DNA of 64,000 nt from Denitratimonas sp037478135 (GTDB lineage Bacteria > Pseudomonadota > Gammaproteobacteria > Xanthomonadales > Xanthomonadaceae): the NCBI RefSeq assembly GCF_037478135.1, contig NZ_JBBHDV010000001.1, positions 310,001-374,000 on the forward strand, written 5' to 3'. The position numbers were made by a program, and so were the translations under genes. The notes below the pieces were generated by a model. It made no database searches. It was not told the origin of the DNA and saw only the letters and a list, made by a program, of their open reading frames with translations. This document shows, piece after piece, positions 32,941 to 41,461 of the stretch; position 1 is the first letter of the stretch, and every line of letters starts with the position of its first letter.

Positions 32941-34071
32941 ATGAGCAGCATTGATTTCACCTCGTTCCTCAAGCTGATGGCGCACAAGAAGGCGTCGGAC
33001 CTGTTCATCACGGCAGGTGTCGCGCCTTCGATGAAGGTGCACGGCAAGCTCAGCCCGATCACGCAGCAGCCGCTGACACCGCAGCAGAGCCGCGACCTGG
33101 TGTTGAACGTGATGACGCCGGCCCAGCGCGAGGAGTTCGAGAAAACCCACGAATGCAACTTCGCCATCGGCGTGTCCGGAGTCGGGCGTTTCCGTGTCAG
33201 TTGCTTCTACCAGCGCAACCAGGTCGGCATGGTGCTGCGCCGGATCGAGACCAAGATCCCGACGGTCGAGGAACTGAGCCTGCCGCCGATCATCAAGACG
33301 CTGGCGATGACCAAGCGCGGCATCATCATCTTCGTCGGCGCCACCGGTACCGGCAAATCGACGTCGCTGGCCGCGATGATCGGCTACCGCAACCTCAATT
33401 CGACCGGCCACATCATCACGATCGAGGATCCGATCGAATTCGTGCACAAGCACGAGGGCTGCATCATCACCCAGCGTGAAGTCGGCATCGACACCGATTC
33501 CTGGGAGAACGCGCTGAAGAACACCCTGCGCCAGGCGCCGGACGTGATCATGATCGGCGAGGTGCGCACCCGCGAAGGCATGGATCACGCCATCGCCTTC
33601 GCCGAAACCGGCCATCTGTGCCTGTGCACGCTGCACGCCAATAACGCCAACCAGGCGATGGACCGCATCATCAACTTCTTCCCCGAAGACCGCCGCAGCC
33701 AGCTGCTGATGGATCTTTCGCTGAACCTCAAGGGCGTGGTCGCGCAGCAGCTGATTCCGACCCCGGACGGCAAGAGTCGCCGCGTGGCGATGGAAATCAT
33801 GCTCGGCACCCCGCTGGTGCAGGACTACATCCGCGACGGCGAGATCCACAAGCTGAAGGAGGTCATGAAGGAATCGACCAACCTCGGTATGAAGACCTTC
33901 GACCAGAGCCTGTTCGAGCTGTACCAGGCCGGCGAGATTTCCTACGAAGACGCACTGCGCCACGCCGACTCGGCCAACGAAGTGCGCCTGCGCATCAAGC
34001 TGGCACAGGGCGGCGATGCACACACGCTGAGCCAGGGCCTGGACGGCGTGGAGGTGATGGAGTCCAGGTGA
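32941..34071 (+). CDS. pilU: PilU, PilT-dependent retraction ATPase
   Basis: 376 residues. Paralogue of PilT supporting retraction force. Walker A GATGTGKST (about 137), Walker B VIMIGEVRTREGMDHAI, HIS box CLCTLHANNANQAMDR. Compared with PilT it has an extended C-terminus ending near DGVEVMESR and lacks the AIRNLIRE motif (it has VQDYIRDGEI instead). The ribosome-binding site AAGGGAA lies just after repeat copy three. It has its own repeats upstream, so it may not be tightly cotranscribed with pilT. Confidence 0.97.
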   Translation: MSSIDFTSFLKLMAHKKASDLFITAGVAPSMKVHGKLSPITQQPLTPQQSRDLVLNVMTPAQREEFEKTHECNFAIGVSGVGRFRVSCFYQRNQVGMVLRRIETKIPTVEELSLPPIIKTLAMTKRGIIIFVGATGTGKSTSLAAMIGYRNLNSTGHIITIEDPIEFVHKHEGCIITQREVGIDTDSWENALKNTLRQAPDVIMIGEVRTREGMDHAIAFAETGHLCLCTLHANNANQAMDRIINFFPEDRRSQLLMDLSLNLKGVVAQQLIPTPDGKSRRVAMEIMLGTPLVQDYIRDGEIHKLKEVMKESTNLGMKTFDQSLFELYQAGEISYEDALRHADSANEVRLRIKLAQGGDAHTLSQGLDGVEVMESR

Positions 34072-34081
34072 GGTCGGTGAT

Positions 34082-34102
34082 GAGACCGGCTTCGCCGGTC
34101 TC
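34082..34102 (+). terminator. Hairpin after pilU
   Basis: GAGACCGGC-TTC-GCCGGTCTC, nine perfect pairs, 10 bases after the pilU stop; no T run follows. It lies between convergent pilU and pyrB together with a repeat pair, and may end pilU transcripts. Confidence 0.5.
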
Positions 34103-34114
34103 GGGATCCGGGGG

Positions 34115-34194
34115 CGGGATTAGGGATTCGTAAAAGCGTCGGCACCCTCGGTTTTTGCTCTTGCCGATCCCCAATCCCGAATCACCAATCCCGG
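34115..34194. repeat. Intergenic repeat pair between pilU and pyrB
   Basis: A forward copy at 34115-34137 (CGGGATTAGGGATTCGTAAAAGC, 23 bases) and a reverse copy at 34157-34194 containing GATCCCCAATCCCGAATCAC. They are opposed and could form one stem with the loop CGGTTTTTG between. Same family as the copies before pilU. The pair may act as a bidirectional terminator for two convergent genes. Confidence 0.75.
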
Positions 34195-34204
34195 TGTTGG
34201 AGCG

Positions 34205-35122
34205 CTAACGCGCCAGTGCTTCCAACACTGCCATCCGCACCGCGACGCCGTTGGAGACCTGATCCAGGATCACCGATTGCGGTCCATCGGCGACGGCATC
34301 GGCGATTTCCACGCCGCGGTTCATCGGGCCCGGATGCAGCACGATGGCATCGGGTTTTGCCAGCGCCAGCGCTTCGGGTGACAGGCCCCAGTCGCGGTAG
34401 TACTCCTCCAGCGAACTGACCAGCCCTTCGTCCATGCGCTCGCGTTGCAGGCGCAGCATCATCACCACGTCACAACCATCCAGCGCCTGCGCCAGATCAT
34501 GGAAGGTGCGGGTGCCGTGGAAGGCTTCTGCATCGGCGTCCGGCAGCAGGCTTTCAGGCCCGGCAATCCGGATATCGCGGACGCCCAGGGTGCGCAGCGC
34601 CTCCACGTCAGACCGCGCCACGCGCGAGTGGCGGATGTCGCCGATGATAGCCACCGACAGCCGCGAAAAATACTCGCCCTTGTGCTGGCGGATCGTCAGC
34701 ATGTCGAGCAGGCCTTGGGTCGGATGCGAGCTGCGTCCGTCGCCGGCGCTGACCACGCTGCTGTTCTCGGCAGCGGCAGCGGCCAGGGCCGTCAGTACAT
34801 TGCTGTGGGTGTGGCGTACCACGAACAGCCCGGCGCCCATCGCTTCCAGATTGCGCAGTGTGTCCACCAGGGTTTCGCCCTTGCGGGTGGAAGAGCTTTC
34901 CGCGTCGAAATTGACCACATCCGCGCCCAGTCGTTGCGCTGCGAGCTGGAACGAGGCGCGGGTGCGGGTCGAGGGTTCGAAGAACAGGTTGGCCACGGTC
35001 AGGCCACGCAGCGGGCGATGCGGGCCGCGGCGCAAGGCGTCCGGGCGCAGTGCCTGGGCGGCATCGAGCAGGCGTTCCAGGGTGTCGCGTGGAAGGTCTT
35101 GCAGCGTAAGCAGGTGGCGCAT
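34205..35122 (-). CDS. pyrB: Aspartate carbamoyltransferase, catalytic subunit
   Basis: 305 residues. Commits carbamoyl phosphate and aspartate to pyrimidine synthesis. FFEPSTRTRASF (carbamoyl phosphate site), SSSTRKGETLVDT, GDGRSSHPTQGLLDML and HPGPMNRGVEI. It is of the PyrB type without a PyrI regulatory chain nearby and without pyrR or pyrC next to it, unlike the Pseudomonas ruvX-pyrR-pyrB-pyrC order. The GGAG six bases before the ATG supports the start. Confidence 0.97.
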   Translation of the reverse strand: MRHLLTLQDLPRDTLERLLDAAQALRPDALRRGPHRPLRGLTVANLFFEPSTRTRASFQLAAQRLGADVVNFDAESSSTRKGETLVDTLRNLEAMGAGLFVVRHTHSNVLTALAAAAAENSSVVSAGDGRSSHPTQGLLDMLTIRQHKGEYFSRLSVAIIGDIRHSRVARSDVEALRTLGVRDIRIAGPESLLPDADAEAFHGTRTFHDLAQALDGCDVVMMLRLQRERMDEGLVSSLEEYYRDWGLSPEALALAKPDAIVLHPGPMNRGVEIADAVADGPQSVILDQVSNGVAVRMAVLEALAR

Positions 35123-35167
35123 CGGTGGCTCCGGGCAGGTGCAGGCGATGGGGGTTACTGGGAAAGA

Positions 35168-35620
35168 TCAGCGTGGCAGCATCGGATCGCCAAGCCAGCG
35201 TTCGACGATGATCTGCGCGGCCAGTGCGTCCAACGCCTTGGCGTCCCGGCGTCGGGCCTGGCCGCTGCGGCGCTGTTCGGCGAAACGGCGGTCGGCCTCG
35301 CGCGACGTGGAACGTTCGTCGACCAGTTCCACCGGCAGCCCGTAGCGCTCGGCCGCAGTGTGGGCGAAGCGACGCGCCATGTGGGTGGCCAGCTGCGCCT
35401 CGCCTTCCAGTGTCAACGGCTCGCCGACGATGATCAGTTCCGGACGCCATTCGCGTACCAGGGCATCCACGGCCGGCCAGTCCGGGCCGTCATCATGCGC
35501 GGCCACCATCGCGATCGCGCGTGCGGTGGCGGAGATGGTGTTGCCCACCGCCACGCCAATGCGGCGCGCGCCGACATCGAAACCGAGCACGCAGACCGGA
35601 GTGGCCGGGCCGCTGTTCAT
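35168..35620 (-). CDS. ruvX: RuvX/YqgF, Holliday-junction resolvase-like pre-16S rRNA nuclease
   Basis: 150 residues. RNase H-like fold. VLGFDVGARRIGVAVGN carries the first catalytic aspartate; VDERSTSREADRR and KALDALAAQIIVERWL carry the later acidic residues. YqgF processes the 5' end of 16S rRNA in E. coli. It starts where yqgE stops (overlap of 4 bases) and precedes pyrB by 45 bases, a gene order retained in gammaproteobacteria. Confidence 0.95.
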   Translation of the reverse strand: MNSGPATPVCVLGFDVGARRIGVAVGNTISATARAIAMVAAHDDGPDWPAVDALVREWRPELIIVGEPLTLEGEAQLATHMARRFAHTAAERYGLPVELVDERSTSREADRRFAEQRRSGQARRRDAKALDALAAQIIVERWLGDPMLPR

Positions 35621-36183
35621 GCGTGGCCACTGTAGCCGGCGAGCGCGGCCGGGTCGATGCCGATCAGGCGGGTGGCGGCGTTCCAGCGGCCGTCAAGTTC
35701 GGTTTCGAACACGATGGCCGGCTCGGCCTCGACCGACAGCCAGATATGCTGCTTGAGTTCGTCTTCCAGCTGCTGCGCATCCCAGCCAGCGTAGCCGAGC
35801 ACCATCACCATGCGCTCCGGGCCTTTGCCGCTGGCGATGGCGTCCAGGATGTCGCGCGAGGTGGTCATGTGGATCTGCTCGGACACCTTGTAGGTGGAAT
35901 CCCATGGGCCGCCTTCCGGGCTGTGCAGCACGAAACCTCGCTCCGGCGCGACCGGGCCGCCGACCAGCACCGGCAGGCTCGACAGGTCACTGTCCGTCGT
36001 CTGGATGCCCAGTTGTGCCAGCACTTCGCCGAAGACGAAATCCGAGCGCCGGTTCAGCATCAGCCCCATCGCGCCGTTGCTGTCGTGATGGCACAGCAGC
36101 GCCACGCCCTGGCTGAAATTCGGGTCGTCCATGCCCGGCACCGCGATCAGGAAGTGGTTGGCGAGGGAAGGGGGGGCGTCCAT
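35617..36183 (-). CDS. yqgE: YqgE/AlgH (DUF179) family protein
   Basis: 188 residues. NHFLIAVPGMDDPNFSQGVALLCHH at the N-terminus (first part NHFLIAVPGMDDPNF), GAMGLMLNRRS, and LVGGPVAPERGFVLHS are diagnostic. Family function is not established. Start at 36183 was chosen for the family N-terminus just after it (MDAPPSLANHFLI). It is coupled to ruvX, as in E. coli. A TAGAAT box lies seven bases before the ATG; see the separate entry. Confidence 0.95.
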   Translation of the reverse strand: MDAPPSLANHFLIAVPGMDDPNFSQGVALLCHHDSNGAMGLMLNRRSDFVFGEVLAQLGIQTTDSDLSSLPVLVGGPVAPERGFVLHSPEGGPWDSTYKVSEQIHMTTSRDILDAIASGKGPERMVMVLGYAGWDAQQLEDELKQHIWLSVEAEPAIVFETELDGRWNAATRLIGIDPAALAGYSGHA

Positions 36184-36190
36184 GGGCGAT

Positions 36191-36196
36191 ATTCTA
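36191..36196 (-). promoter_or_regulatory. TAGAAT box right before the yqgE start
   Basis: On the minus strand GCCTAGAATATCGCCC precedes the ATG. With normal -10 spacing, transcription would begin within a base or two of the ATG, suggesting a leaderless yqgE-ruvX message. A -35 match (TTCCCT, 16 bases upstream) is poor. Confidence 0.3.
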
Positions 36197-36309
36197 GGCC
36201 CTGCGGCTTGACAGGGAAGCACGCGAGCCGCGCGCCTTGTCGGGGGTTTTGCCGGAAGTGCGTCAGACCGATGGGGAGGAGAGGTTCCAGCTGGGCGTGA
36301 TAATGCCGC

Positions 36310-37173
36310 TCAGCGGCTTTCCATCACATTGCCGGGCAGGTAGTGCCAGGTGCGGGTGATGTGCAGGATGTCGGTGCCGTCGCCGGTATCGGGCAGCGGG
36401 CCGAACGGTTCGGCCAGGCGCACAGTGCGGATTGCGGCCTCGTCCAGTACCGGCACGCCGCTGGGCTGCACGATGGTGATGTCCTCGACGCTGCCGTCGC
36501 GCCGCACCGCCACGGTCAGCACCAGTTGCCCGAGCAGGCTGCGGCGGCGGGCTTCGTCCGGATAATTGAGGTTGCCGATGCGCTCGACCCGCGCCTGCCA
36601 CGCGCGCAGGTAGGCGGCGTACTCGTATTCGCGCGTGTTGGCCGAGACGAACTTGCGCTTGGGGCGCTTGGCGTAGCGGTTCTCGCGCTGCTCCACCGAA
36701 GCCGCCAGACGCGCCATTTCCAGGCTGCGCTCGATCAGCTCACGGTTGCTCGGCAGCGGCGTGCTGGGTGTGGGCACCAGCCGCGTAGTGTCGACTTGCT
36801 CGCGCCCGGCTGCCTTTGTCGCGACGATGGCCTCGCTTTCACGCGTTTGCGGCCGTGGCGAGCCGGCCTCCAGCGGCACCGGTGCGATGCCGGGTGTCGG
36901 GTTCGGGGCCGGCGCCGGCTGCATTTCGCTCGGACGTTCCGGGGTTTCGCTTTCACCGCCGCCGCTCTGGTTGGCCTGGGCCAGGAAATCGGCCTTGTCC
37001 GGCGGCTCGTTGGAATGGGTCTGCACCAGGATCACATCCAGCGTCGGCAGGACCGGCGCCGCATCGTCGATGGCAAAGCCTACACCCAGCGCCAGCACGC
37101 CATGAGCGATGATGGAAAACACCAGGGTCGCGGCAAGTCGGTCCCCGGTGGTGACGGCCGGACGCTGACTCAC
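36310..37173 (-). CDS. TonB-like energy-transducing protein
   Basis: 287 residues. N-terminal membrane anchor (about 13-36, LVFSIIAHGVLALGVGFAI), a proline/glutamate-rich periplasmic span with PAPAPNPTPGIAPVP, and a C-terminal TonB domain at about 195-287: ARRRSLLGQLVLTVAVRRDG, then ITIVQPSGVPVLDEAAIRTV. The stretch ESEAIVATKAAGREQVDTTRL is unusual. exbB/exbD are not adjacent. Coupling to gshB upstream (ATGA) is typical of Xanthomonadaceae and Pseudomonas. Confidence 0.9.
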   Translation of the reverse strand: MSQRPAVTTGDRLAATLVFSIIAHGVLALGVGFAIDDAAPVLPTLDVILVQTHSNEPPDKADFLAQANQSGGGESETPERPSEMQPAPAPNPTPGIAPVPLEAGSPRPQTRESEAIVATKAAGREQVDTTRLVPTPSTPLPSNRELIERSLEMARLAASVEQRENRYAKRPKRKFVSANTREYEYAAYLRAWQARVERIGNLNYPDEARRRSLLGQLVLTVAVRRDGSVEDITIVQPSGVPVLDEAAIRTVRLAEPFGPLPDTGDGTDILHITRTWHYLPGNVMESR

Positions 37174-38117
37174 GCGATCGAAGCCTCGATCCGCTCGAAC
37201 AGGTCGCCGGCGATATTGAGACCGTACTGCGCATCCAGCTCGCGCATGCAGGTCGGGCTGGTGACGTTGACTTCGGTCAGCCAGTCACCGATCACGTCCA
37301 GGCCGACGAAGCGCATGCCGCGCCGTTTCAGTTCCGGCCCGACCTGGGCGGCGATCCAGCGGTCACGCTCGCTCAGCGGCCGGCCTTCGCCGCGTCCGCC
37401 GGCGGCCAGATTGCCGCGGAACTCGTCGCCTTGCGGGATCCGCGCCAGGCAGTACGGCACCGGCTCGCCGTCGATCAGCAGGATGCGCTTGTCGCCTTCG
37501 GTGATTTCCGGCAGGTACTTCTGCGCCATCGCGAACTGGCGTCCGCCATCGGTCAGGGTTTCCAGGATCACATTGAGGTTGGCCTCGCCGGCGCGGGCGC
37601 GGAAGATCGAACGCCCGCCCATGCCGTCCAGCGGTTTCAGCACGCAGTCGCCGTGTTCGCCGACGAATGCCTTCAATGCGGCCGCCTGCGCCGCGACCAG
37701 CGTTGGCGGACAGCACTGCGGGAACAGCAGCGCCGCCAGCTTCTCGTTCATGTCGCGCAGGCCCTGCGGGTCGTTGAACACGTGCAGACCTTCGCGCTGC
37801 GCCAGGCCCAGGATCTGGGTGGCGTGGATGTAGGCCGCGTCGACCGGCGGGTCGGTGCGCATGAAGGCCAGATCGAAATCCGCCAGCGCCCGGCGCTGCG
37901 CCGGCTGCGCCGAATACCAGTCTTCCGGATCGTCGCGCACTGTGACCTGGCGGGCGTGGACGATCGCGCGTCCGCCTTCGATTCCCAGATCCCGGATCTC
38001 GGCCACCGACACCCGATGTCCGCGCCGCTGGGCCTCCAGCAGCATCGCGAACGTCGTGTCCTTGGTGATCCGGATCGACCCGATCGGGTCCATCACCACG
38101 ATGACTTCCAGCGTCAC
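37170..38117 (-). CDS. gshB: Glutathione synthetase
   Basis: 315 residues. Joins gamma-glutamylcysteine and glycine with ATP. N-terminal VMDPIGSIRITKDTTFAMLLEA (VMDPIGSI first), DLAFMRTDPPVDAAYIHAT, ATP-grasp loop KPLDGMGGRSIF and ending VTSPTCMRELDAQYGLNI. The GTG at 38117 (with AAAAGGTG upstream) fits the E. coli length of 316; an ATG at 38093 would drop the first eight residues. Overlaps tonB by ATGA. Confidence 0.96.
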   Translation of the reverse strand: MTLEVIVVMDPIGSIRITKDTTFAMLLEAQRRGHRVSVAEIRDLGIEGGRAIVHARQVTVRDDPEDWYSAQPAQRRALADFDLAFMRTDPPVDAAYIHATQILGLAQREGLHVFNDPQGLRDMNEKLAALLFPQCCPPTLVAAQAAALKAFVGEHGDCVLKPLDGMGGRSIFRARAGEANLNVILETLTDGGRQFAMAQKYLPEITEGDKRILLIDGEPVPYCLARIPQGDEFRGNLAAGGRGEGRPLSERDRWIAAQVGPELKRRGMRFVGLDVIGDWLTEVNVTSPTCMRELDAQYGLNIAGDLFERIEASIA

Positions 38118-38163
38118 GTACGCACCTTTTCGATGAAGTCGGCCGCGATGCTGCGGACCTTCG

Positions 38164-38193
38164 TCTATACTAACACCCGGGATGTCGGGGCAA
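38164..38193 (-). promoter_or_regulatory. Candidate gshB-tonB promoter
   Basis: On the minus strand TTGCCC (38193-38188), an 18-base spacer and TATAGA (38169-38164), about 40 bases above the gshB GTG. Matches are moderate. It overlaps the divergent pilG leader region. Confidence 0.3.
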
Positions 38194-38207
38194 TCCGGGG
38201 GCACGCC

Positions 38208-38237
38208 TTGACAGGAGTCGACATCCATTGCGATATA
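38208..38237 (+). promoter_or_regulatory. Candidate pilG (Pil-Chp operon) promoter
   Basis: Perfect TTGACA (38208-38213), 18-base spacer and GATATA (38232-38237); TATAGA at 38234-38239 would give a spacer of 20. The start would be near 38245, about 40 bases above the pilG ATG. The -10 is poor, so an activator may be needed. Confidence 0.35.
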
Positions 38238-38285
38238 GAACCAACTGCACCGCAATTGCTGGCGGCGCTACAGAGGAACCACTGG

Positions 38286-38687
38286 ATGGATCGCAACGCG
38301 GAAACGGCCGACCTGACCGGCATGAAGGTCATGGTCATCGACGACTCCAAGACCATACGCCGGACAGCCGAAACCCTGCTCAAGAAGGAAGGGTGCGAGG
38401 TGTTCACGGCCACCGACGGCTTCGAGGCGCTGGCCAAGATCGCCGACAACCAGCCGCAGATCATCTTCGTGGACATCATGATGCCGCGCCTGGATGGCTA
38501 TCAGACCTGTGCGCTGATCAAGAACAACCAGTTGTTCAAGTCCACGCCGGTGATCATGCTGTCCTCCAAGGACGGCCTGTTCGACAAGGCCAAGGGGCGG
38601 ATCGTCGGTTCTGAGCAGTACCTCACCAAGCCTTTTACTCGGGAAGAGCTACTCTCGGCGATCCGGCGACATGTGCCGGCTGCGTGA
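38286..38687 (+). CDS. pilG: PilG, single-domain response regulator of twitching
   Basis: 133 residues. CheY-like receiver: acidic pocket VIDDSKTIRR, phospho-aspartate D63 in IFVDIMMPRLDG, and YLTKPFT with the conserved lysine. In Pseudomonas, PilG promotes pilus extension downstream of the ChpA kinase. It starts the operon; the AGAGGA site is nine bases before the ATG. The usual pilH receiver does not follow; a short ORF and pilI do. Confidence 0.96.
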   Translation: MDRNAETADLTGMKVMVIDDSKTIRRTAETLLKKEGCEVFTATDGFEALAKIADNQPQIIFVDIMMPRLDGYQTCALIKNNQLFKSTPVIMLSSKDGLFDKAKGRIVGSEQYLTKPFTREELLSAIRRHVPAA

Positions 38688-38709
38688 CCGCCAACTCTTC
38701 GGGGGGAGC

Positions 38710-38820
38710 ATGGCAATGAATCCTTACATCGCCAGTAGAACCGGCAAGCGCCTGATGCGGGCGTCGGCGTATGCTGCCGGCCTGTGCCGCCCGGTCATCA
38801 GTCGGGGTGCCCGGTCATGA
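38710..38820 (+). CDS. Possible 36-residue ORF coupled to pilI
   Basis: Begins MAMNPYIASRTGKRLMRA and fills most of the 129-base pilG-pilI gap. It follows an excellent ribosome-binding site (GGGGGGAG, three bases before the ATG) and its TGA overlaps the pilI ATG (38817) by ATGA. It is basic, with one cysteine and no domain. It might be a real small protein, a translational leader that sets PilI levels, or a start-site artefact of pilI. It shows no trace of pilH receiver motifs. Confidence 0.35.
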   Translation: MAMNPYIASRTGKRLMRASAYAAGLCRPVISRGARS

Positions 38821-39365
38821 TGGGTGCGATGGGGCAGGGTCCGTTCGATGTGCTGTTCGATTACGAACACCGCAGCCTCGAGCATGTGCCCGGTGTGCCG
38901 GACCAGATCGACGCGCCCGGCATGTGGCGCGGGATCGCGTTCCGGCTTGGCTCGCGGCTGCTGGCGTCCAGTTTTTCCGAAGTGGTCGAAATCATCCCGG
39001 TGCCGCCGCTCACGCAGGTGCCCGGCGGCGATGTCTGGCTGATCGGCGTTGCCAACCTGCGCAGTTCGCTGCTGCCGGTGGTGGACCTCAAACAGTATCT
39101 GGAAGGCGAGCGCACCGTGCAGCACGCGGGCACCCGGGCGCTGGTCGTGCGGCAGAGCGGCGGCAACGTCGCGGTGCTGATCGACGAACTGCTCGGGCAG
39201 CGCAACTTCCATCAGGGCCAGATCACCGAGGTGGGACAGATCGGTGAGGGCCGTTATGCCCCGTTCGTGCAGCAGGCCTATCGGGTCGGCGATGCGGTCT
39301 GGGGTGTTTTCGATATGGCACGATTGACGCGCACGCCGGAATTCCGGCAGGCGGCTGCCGCGTAA
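38817..39365 (+). CDS. pilI: PilI, CheW-like adaptor
   Basis: 182 residues, single CheW domain. GIAFRLGSRLLASSFSEVVE and GVANLRSSLLPVVDLKQYL are CheW features; CheW adaptors link receptor PilJ to kinase ChpA. ATG at 38817 was preferred (GGGGTG upstream, ATGA with the preceding ORF); a GTG at 38784 and ATGs at 38820 and 38829 are alternatives. Confidence 0.93.
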   Translation: MMGAMGQGPFDVLFDYEHRSLEHVPGVPDQIDAPGMWRGIAFRLGSRLLASSFSEVVEIIPVPPLTQVPGGDVWLIGVANLRSSLLPVVDLKQYLEGERTVQHAGTRALVVRQSGGNVAVLIDELLGQRNFHQGQITEVGQIGEGRYAPFVQQAYRVGDAVWGVFDMARLTRTPEFRQAAAA

Positions 39366-39402
39366 GGCGGCAAACGACGCATTTCAGGGTGAGGTTCTTG
39401 CA

Positions 39403-41433
39403 ATGAGCACATTGGGCGCCGGTAGCGGCAAAGAACGCAGCGGAATGATCAACTTCTGGATCTTCCTGCTGGTAATCGCATTGCTGGCGCTGATCGCCAA
39501 CGCCGTGCTGTCGGCGAAGTATTCGGGTGAGGAGGGACGCGCGCGTGACCGCGTCGCCGACATCCGCGTGCTGTCGCAGCAGGTGGCCAAGGCCGCGCAG
39601 GACGCCGCCTCCGGTGGTGTGGATGCGTTCGATGAGCTGCAAAGCACGCGCGAACGCATCCAGAGCAATCTCGATGCGCTCAATCGCGGCGGCGAAGACA
39701 ACCCGGCCTACGCCGGCGATTCCGTGGTCGGGGTGCCGCTGCAGCGGCTGACCGATACCTGGTCGCCGATGAACGCCGCCGCGCTGCGTATCCTGGAGAG
39801 CAAGGAGCTGGTGCTGGGCCTGACTGATACCGCGCAGCAGTTCGCCGGCAACGTGCCGCTGATCCAGGCGGAGATGGACGAAGTCGTCCGTGCGATGGGC
39901 GAGTCCGGCAACGTCACCTTCTCGCAGATGTCGACCGCCTACCGCCAGATCGTGCTGGCTGACCGCATGCTGCGCCACGTGACCCAGATTCTGCAGGGCG
40001 GTACCGCGGCAACGTCGGCGGCCGACCGCTTCTCGCGCGATGCCACACTTTTCAGCCAGGTGCTGGGCGGCCTGCTCAACGGCCTGCCGGAACAGAACAT
40101 TCGCCGTGTCGACGCCCCGGCCGCGCGTCAGTCGCTGGCGCGCGTGTCCTCGCTCTACAGTGAAATCGAAGAAAACGTCGACACCATCCTGAACGCGTCC
40201 AACGACCTGTTCGAGGTCAAGGAAGCCGCCGACGAAATCTCCAGCTCCTCGGTGGAACTACTGGTCTCGGCGGAAAACCTCAACCAGAGCTTCATCAATC
40301 TGCCCAGCAGCCGTCCGTTCCCGAGCGTGTGGATCGGTATTGCCGCCGGTGCCGCCGCGATCATCGCGATCCTCGGCCTGCTGTTCACCCTGTACCGCGA
40401 CCAGGTCAAGCGCTTCCGCGTGACGCAGGAACTGAATCAGCGTAACCAGGAGGCGATTCTGCGCCTGCTGGACGAAATGGGCTCGCTCGCAGAAGGCGAC
40501 CTGACGGTACGCGCGACGGTGACCGAAGACATCACCGGCGCGATCGCGGACTCGATCAACTTCGCGGTCGAGGCGCTGCGCTCGCTTGTAACGACGATTA
40601 ACGAAACCGCCGTGCAGGTGGCTGCCGCCGCACAGGAAACCCAGGCCACCGCGATGCATCTGGCCGAAGCGGCCGAGCACCAGGCGCAGCAGATCACCTC
40701 GGCCTCGGCTGCGATCAACGAAATCGCGGTCTCGATCGACGAAGTGTCCAAGAACTCGGCCGAATCCGCCGACGTGGCGCAGCGCTCGGTGCAGATTGCC
40801 GCCAAGGGCGCCGAAGTGGTGCGCCAGACGATTCAGGGCATGGACTCGATCCGTGACCAGATCCAGGAAACCTCCAAGCGAATCAAGCGTCTGGGTGAAA
40901 GCTCGCAGGAAATTGGTTCGATCGTGGAACTGATCAACGACATTGCCGAGCAGACCAACATCCTGGCGCTGAACGCCGCCATTCAGGCCGCATCGGCCGG
41001 TGAGGCGGGCCGTGGCTTCGCGGTCGTGGCCGACGAAGTGCAGCGCCTCGCAGAACGCTCGGCCAACGCGACCAAGCGAATCGAAACGCTGGTGCAGACG
41101 ATTCAGGCCGACACCAACGAAGCAGTGTCCTCGATGGAACAGACCACCGCCGAGGTGGTTGCTGGTGCGCGTCTGGCCGAGGACGCCGGCCTGGCACTGG
41201 GCGAGATCGAGACCGTGTCCAACGACCTGGCCGACCTGATTCAGAACATCTCCGAAGCGGCGCGTCAGCAGTCGGCTGCGGCGACCAACATCTCCGCGAC
41301 GATGAACGTGATTCAGGAAATCACCACGCAGACGTCGGTCGGCGCAAGCCAGACCGCCGAATCGATTGGAAACCTCGCACAGTTGGCTGCCGACCTGCGC
41401 CGCTCGGTGGCGGACTTCAAGCTGCCGGGCTGA
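39403..41433 (+). CDS. pilJ: PilJ, methyl-accepting chemotaxis protein of the Pil-Chp system
   Basis: 676 residues. Membrane helices at about 15-38 and 309-331 enclose a periplasmic sensor domain of the PilJ type. A HAMP region follows (LAEGDLTVRATVTED), then the coiled-coil signalling domain, with the conserved tip IAEQTNILALNAAIQAA followed by GEAGRGFAVVADEV. Methylation helices carry Q/E pairs, suitable for PilK/ChpB action. The sensor's ligand or pilin contact is not readable from sequence. Confidence 0.96.
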   Translation: MSTLGAGSGKERSGMINFWIFLLVIALLALIANAVLSAKYSGEEGRARDRVADIRVLSQQVAKAAQDAASGGVDAFDELQSTRERIQSNLDALNRGGEDNPAYAGDSVVGVPLQRLTDTWSPMNAAALRILESKELVLGLTDTAQQFAGNVPLIQAEMDEVVRAMGESGNVTFSQMSTAYRQIVLADRMLRHVTQILQGGTAATSAADRFSRDATLFSQVLGGLLNGLPEQNIRRVDAPAARQSLARVSSLYSEIEENVDTILNASNDLFEVKEAADEISSSSVELLVSAENLNQSFINLPSSRPFPSVWIGIAAGAAAIIAILGLLFTLYRDQVKRFRVTQELNQRNQEAILRLLDEMGSLAEGDLTVRATVTEDITGAIADSINFAVEALRSLVTTINETAVQVAAAAQETQATAMHLAEAAEHQAQQITSASAAINEIAVSIDEVSKNSAESADVAQRSVQIAAKGAEVVRQTIQGMDSIRDQIQETSKRIKRLGESSQEIGSIVELINDIAEQTNILALNAAIQAASAGEAGRGFAVVADEVQRLAERSANATKRIETLVQTIQADTNEAVSSMEQTTAEVVAGARLAEDAGLALGEIETVSNDLADLIQNISEAARQQSAAATNISATMNVIQEITTQTSVGASQTAESIGNLAQLAADLRRSVADFKLPG

Positions 41434-41461
41434 GTGACGGCGGAAGGGGGGTTGCAGCGGA

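Noticed and set aside
32749..34194. The repeats around pilU as a CRISPR array
   Set aside because: Copies alternate in orientation, vary in sequence and have no regular spacers or cas genes.
38688..38816. A decayed pilH between pilG and pilI
   Set aside because: The gap is only 129 bases and no receiver motif is found in any frame.
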